Source: an uncultured Eubacteriales bacterium
GTDB lineage: Bacteria; Bacillota; Clostridia; Monoglobales; Monoglobaceae
Reading direction: 5' to 3'
NCBI GenBank assembly: GCA_900555375.1
Contig: USLC01000033.1
Coordinates: 1 to 7,451 of the forward strand
DNA: 7,451 bases
Within the stretch, counting starts at the first letter, position 1. The number at the start of each line of letters is the position of its first letter. The position numbers were made by a program, and so were the translations under genes. The notes below the pieces were generated by a model. That model had not been told where the DNA came from, did not search any database, and worked only from the letters and a program-made list of their open reading frames with translations. Positions 5,566 through 7,451 of this stretch are shown here, in pieces.

Positions 5566-5826
5566 ATGTATATGAAAGAAGTAGTAGTTCAGAATCAGGT
5601 AGGTCTGCACGCAAGACCGGCAACTTTTTTTATACAGAAGGCTAACGAGTATAAGTCAAGCATTTGGGTTGAGAATGACAACCGCAGAGTAAACGCAAAA
5701 AGTCTCTTGGGTGTTTTGTCGCTCGGGATAACCAAAGGGCTTAACATAACAATTATAGGTGAGGGTCCCGATGAAGAAGAGGCCGTAGCCGAATTATCCG
5801 AACTTATTTCATCAAACTTTGCATAA
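5566..5826 (+). CDS. ptsH: Phosphocarrier protein HPr
   Basis: HPr is the small cytosolic carrier of the sugar phosphotransferase system. It takes phosphate from enzyme I on a histidine and passes it to sugar-specific EIIA units. In Firmicutes it is also phosphorylated on Ser46 by HPr kinase to drive CcpA-dependent catabolite control. This 86-residue protein shows both sites at their classical numbers: His15 and Arg17 in GLHARPA (13-19), and Ser46 in NAKSLLGVLSLGI (43-55). The His15 rules out Crh, where it is replaced. I chose ATG 5566 because AGGGAG (5551-5556) lies nine bases before it and it puts His15 and Ser46 in register. An ATG two codons later (5572) is possible, and an upstream in-frame TTG at 5515 would add leader sequence and is rejected. 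It has its own strong promoter and is followed by a terminator, then uvrC. Confidence 0.94.
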   Translation: MYMKEVVVQNQVGLHARPATFFIQKANEYKSSIWVENDNRRVNAKSLLGVLSLGITKGLNITIIGEGPDEEEAVAELSELISSNFA

Positions 5827-5858
5827 GGTGTATAAATCGGTTCGATAGTGATGAGATT

Positions 5859-5902
5859 AAGAGCAGGTCGTTTGCCTAAGCCGCAAGCGGCGTGCTCTTT
5901 TT
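5859..5902 (+). terminator. Rho-independent terminator after ptsH
   Basis: AAGAGCA (5859-5865) pairs with TGCTCTT (5893-5899), and a five-base T run covers 5898-5902. Inside the large loop a second GC-rich hairpin, GCCG/CGGC around CAAG (5880-5891), stacks next to the closing stem. The short T run and branched structure suggest incomplete termination, which would let some transcripts enter uvrC. Confidence 0.65.
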
Positions 5903-5941
5903 AGCTCAATCATTCAAAACCGAAACGGAGATAAATATATT

Positions 5942-7451
5942 ATGGTTGATATAAAAGCAAAGCTCAGAGAGCTTCCTATGAGCCCCGGGGTGTATATAAT
6001 GAAGAACGCCGACGGAGAGGTTATATATGTCGGCAAAAGCAAGCATCTTAAAAACCGCGTCAGCTCATATTTTATAAATTCAAAAAATCACACTCCAAAA
6101 ACTGTTGCGATGGTCTCAAACGTTGCCGATTTTGACTATATTATGACAGATTCTGAGGTCGAGGCGCTTGTTCTTGAGTGTAATCTTATCAAAAAGTATC
6201 TGCCAAAGTACAACATTTTGCTAAAGGACGACAAGCAATACCCGTATATTAAAATTACAATGGGCGAGGATTATCCGCGGATTTATATGACGCGGAAGAT
6301 TCGCAAGGACGGGGCGCGGTACTTCGGACCGTATATGAGTTCTATGATGGTACGAACAGCGCTTGAGACCATTAAGCGTATATTTAAAGTGCGCAGCTGC
6401 AGCAAGAGACTGCCCGTAAGCTCGGAACACAGCCGTCCGTGCCTGTACTATCATATAGGTCAATGCTCTGCCCCGTGCTGCGGCAAAATAAGCAAAGAGG
6501 ATTATAAAGATACGTTTGACCGAATCGCTTTGGTTCTTGAGGGAAAGTACGACAAAATAACCGAAGATCTTAAAGAAAAGATGTATGAAGAATCAGAAAA
6601 GCTTGAGTTTGAAAAGGCGGCGAGGTACAGGGACAAGATAGAAAGCATTAAAATGCTTGGAGAGAAGCAGAAGATGCTTTCGGTCGGCAAGGATAACAGA
6701 GATATAATCGGCGTGTTTAAGGACGAATTTGAAACCTGCGTTCAGATTTTTTATATGCGTGACGGAAGAATACAAGGGTCGGAATACTTCGTGTTTAAGG
6801 ACGAGAATGCGACCGTGGGCGAGATTACGTCGGAATTTATGAAGCAGTATTATTACAGTGCGACAAATATACCGGGCGAGATACTCATTCCGGAGGAGAT
6901 ATCGGAAGGAGACAGCATTGCCGACTGGCTTTCGGAAAAGACCTCGCATAAAATCAGAATCAATGTTCCGCAGCGCGGCGAAAAGGCAAAACTTATCAAA
7001 ATGGTAAACAAAAACGCGGAAGAGACGCTGCGCCAGCACATATTTAAGCGCAACCGCGAGGAAATGCAGCAAAACGATGTTTTAAGCGAGCTTGCAAGAG
7101 TTTTGTCACTGCCTAAAGCCCCGTTCAGAATTGAATCTTATGATATATCAAATATATCGGGAGCGCAAAGCATAGGGGTGTGCGTTGTTTATAACAACGC
7201 AAAGGCTTCAAAAAAGGATTACCGTAAGTTTAATATAAAAACTGTTGAGGGCACCGATGACTATGAAAGCACGCGCGAGGTTATCGCACGCCGTATAAAC
7301 AGAGCGTATGACGAGACGCAGGCTGTTGCGGACGGGAGCTTAAGCCCCGAGAAAACAAAGTTTTTACCGCTTCCCGATTTGATTCTGCTTGACGGCGGAA
7401 AGGGACATTTGAGCGCGGTTACGGAGCTTATGGAGGAAATGGATTCGGAAA
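5942..7451 (+). CDS. uvrC: Excinuclease ABC subunit C (UvrC), gene continues past the right edge
   Basis: UvrC makes the two incisions flanking a DNA lesion during nucleotide excision repair with UvrA and UvrB. The first 503 residues are present. They hold the GIY-YIG nuclease domain (GVY 16-18, IYVG 28-31, catalytic-type Arg39, acidic EALVLE at 74-79). A cysteine cluster follows at Cys153, 167, 175 and 179 (plus Cys180), matching the positions reported to bind an iron-sulfur cluster in E. coli UvrC. The UVR helix pair that contacts UvrB lies at about 204-239. The RNase H-like nuclease domain has Asp401 in ESYDISNISG and Asp484 in LLDGGKGHL. The C-terminal helix-hairpin-helix pair lies beyond the window. 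The ATG at 5942 is preceded by CGGAG with an 11-base spacer, somewhat long. No promoter is apparent between the ptsH terminator and this start, so expression may depend on read-through from the ptsH promoter. Confidence 0.97.
   Translation, partial: MVDIKAKLRELPMSPGVYIMKNADGEVIYVGKSKHLKNRVSSYFINSKNHTPKTVAMVSNVADFDYIMTDSEVEALVLECNLIKKYLPKYNILLKDDKQYPYIKITMGEDYPRIYMTRKIRKDGARYFGPYMSSMMVRTALETIKRIFKVRSCSKRLPVSSEHSRPCLYYHIGQCSAPCCGKISKEDYKDTFDRIALVLEGKYDKITEDLKEKMYEESEKLEFEKAARYRDKIESIKMLGEKQKMLSVGKDNRDIIGVFKDEFETCVQIFYMRDGRIQGSEYFVFKDENATVGEITSEFMKQYYYSATNIPGEILIPEEISEGDSIADWLSEKTSHKIRINVPQRGEKAKLIKMVNKNAEETLRQHIFKRNREEMQQNDVLSELARVLSLPKAPFRIESYDISNISGAQSIGVCVVYNNAKASKKDYRKFNIKTVEGTDDYESTREVIARRINRAYDETQAVADGSLSPEKTKFLPLPDLILLDGGKGHLSAVTELMEEMDSE

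Noticed and set aside
6593..7072. Long open frame on the minus strand inside uvrC
   Set aside because: It lies fully antisense to a well-supported UvrC region, has no recognisable domain and no suitable ribosome site; it is a codon-bias shadow.

Overview
The window looks like a chromosomal segment of an endospore-forming clostridial Firmicute, possibly of the Oscillospiraceae/Ruminococcaceae type. The evidence is a SpoIIM homologue beside a XerD-like recombinase, strong AGGAGG-type Shine-Dalgarno sites, a TTG start, AT-rich spacers, and an HPr carrying the Ser46 regulatory site typical of Firmicutes. No rRNA, tRNA, CRISPR array, insertion sequence or prophage gene is visible.

Left part (1-1940, minus strand): spoIIM, then a xerD-type tyrosine recombinase with its own promoter, then the first 78 codons of purD, which runs off the left edge. 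Centre (2081-4920, plus strand): a tight, overlapping three-gene operon that diverges from spoIIM across a 140-bp promoter region. All three products read as M42 (TET) aminopeptidase homologues. The first keeps the whole metal and catalytic set. The second keeps the fold but has lost four of six active-site positions. The third has lost all of the ones I could align. This active enzyme plus two predicted pseudoenzymes is the most interesting signal in the window. A plausible reading is a hetero-oligomeric TET-like particle, but that is inference.

Right part (5035-7451, plus strand): a small Cys/His-rich probable metal-binding protein; a 267-bp AT-rich regulatory gap with a near-consensus sigma-A promoter and dyad elements; ptsH (HPr) with His15 and Ser46 in canonical positions; a rho-independent terminator; and the first 503 codons of uvrC, which runs off the right edge. 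Apart from the M42 trio and the Cys/His-rich protein, the genes are ordinary housekeeping or sporulation functions.
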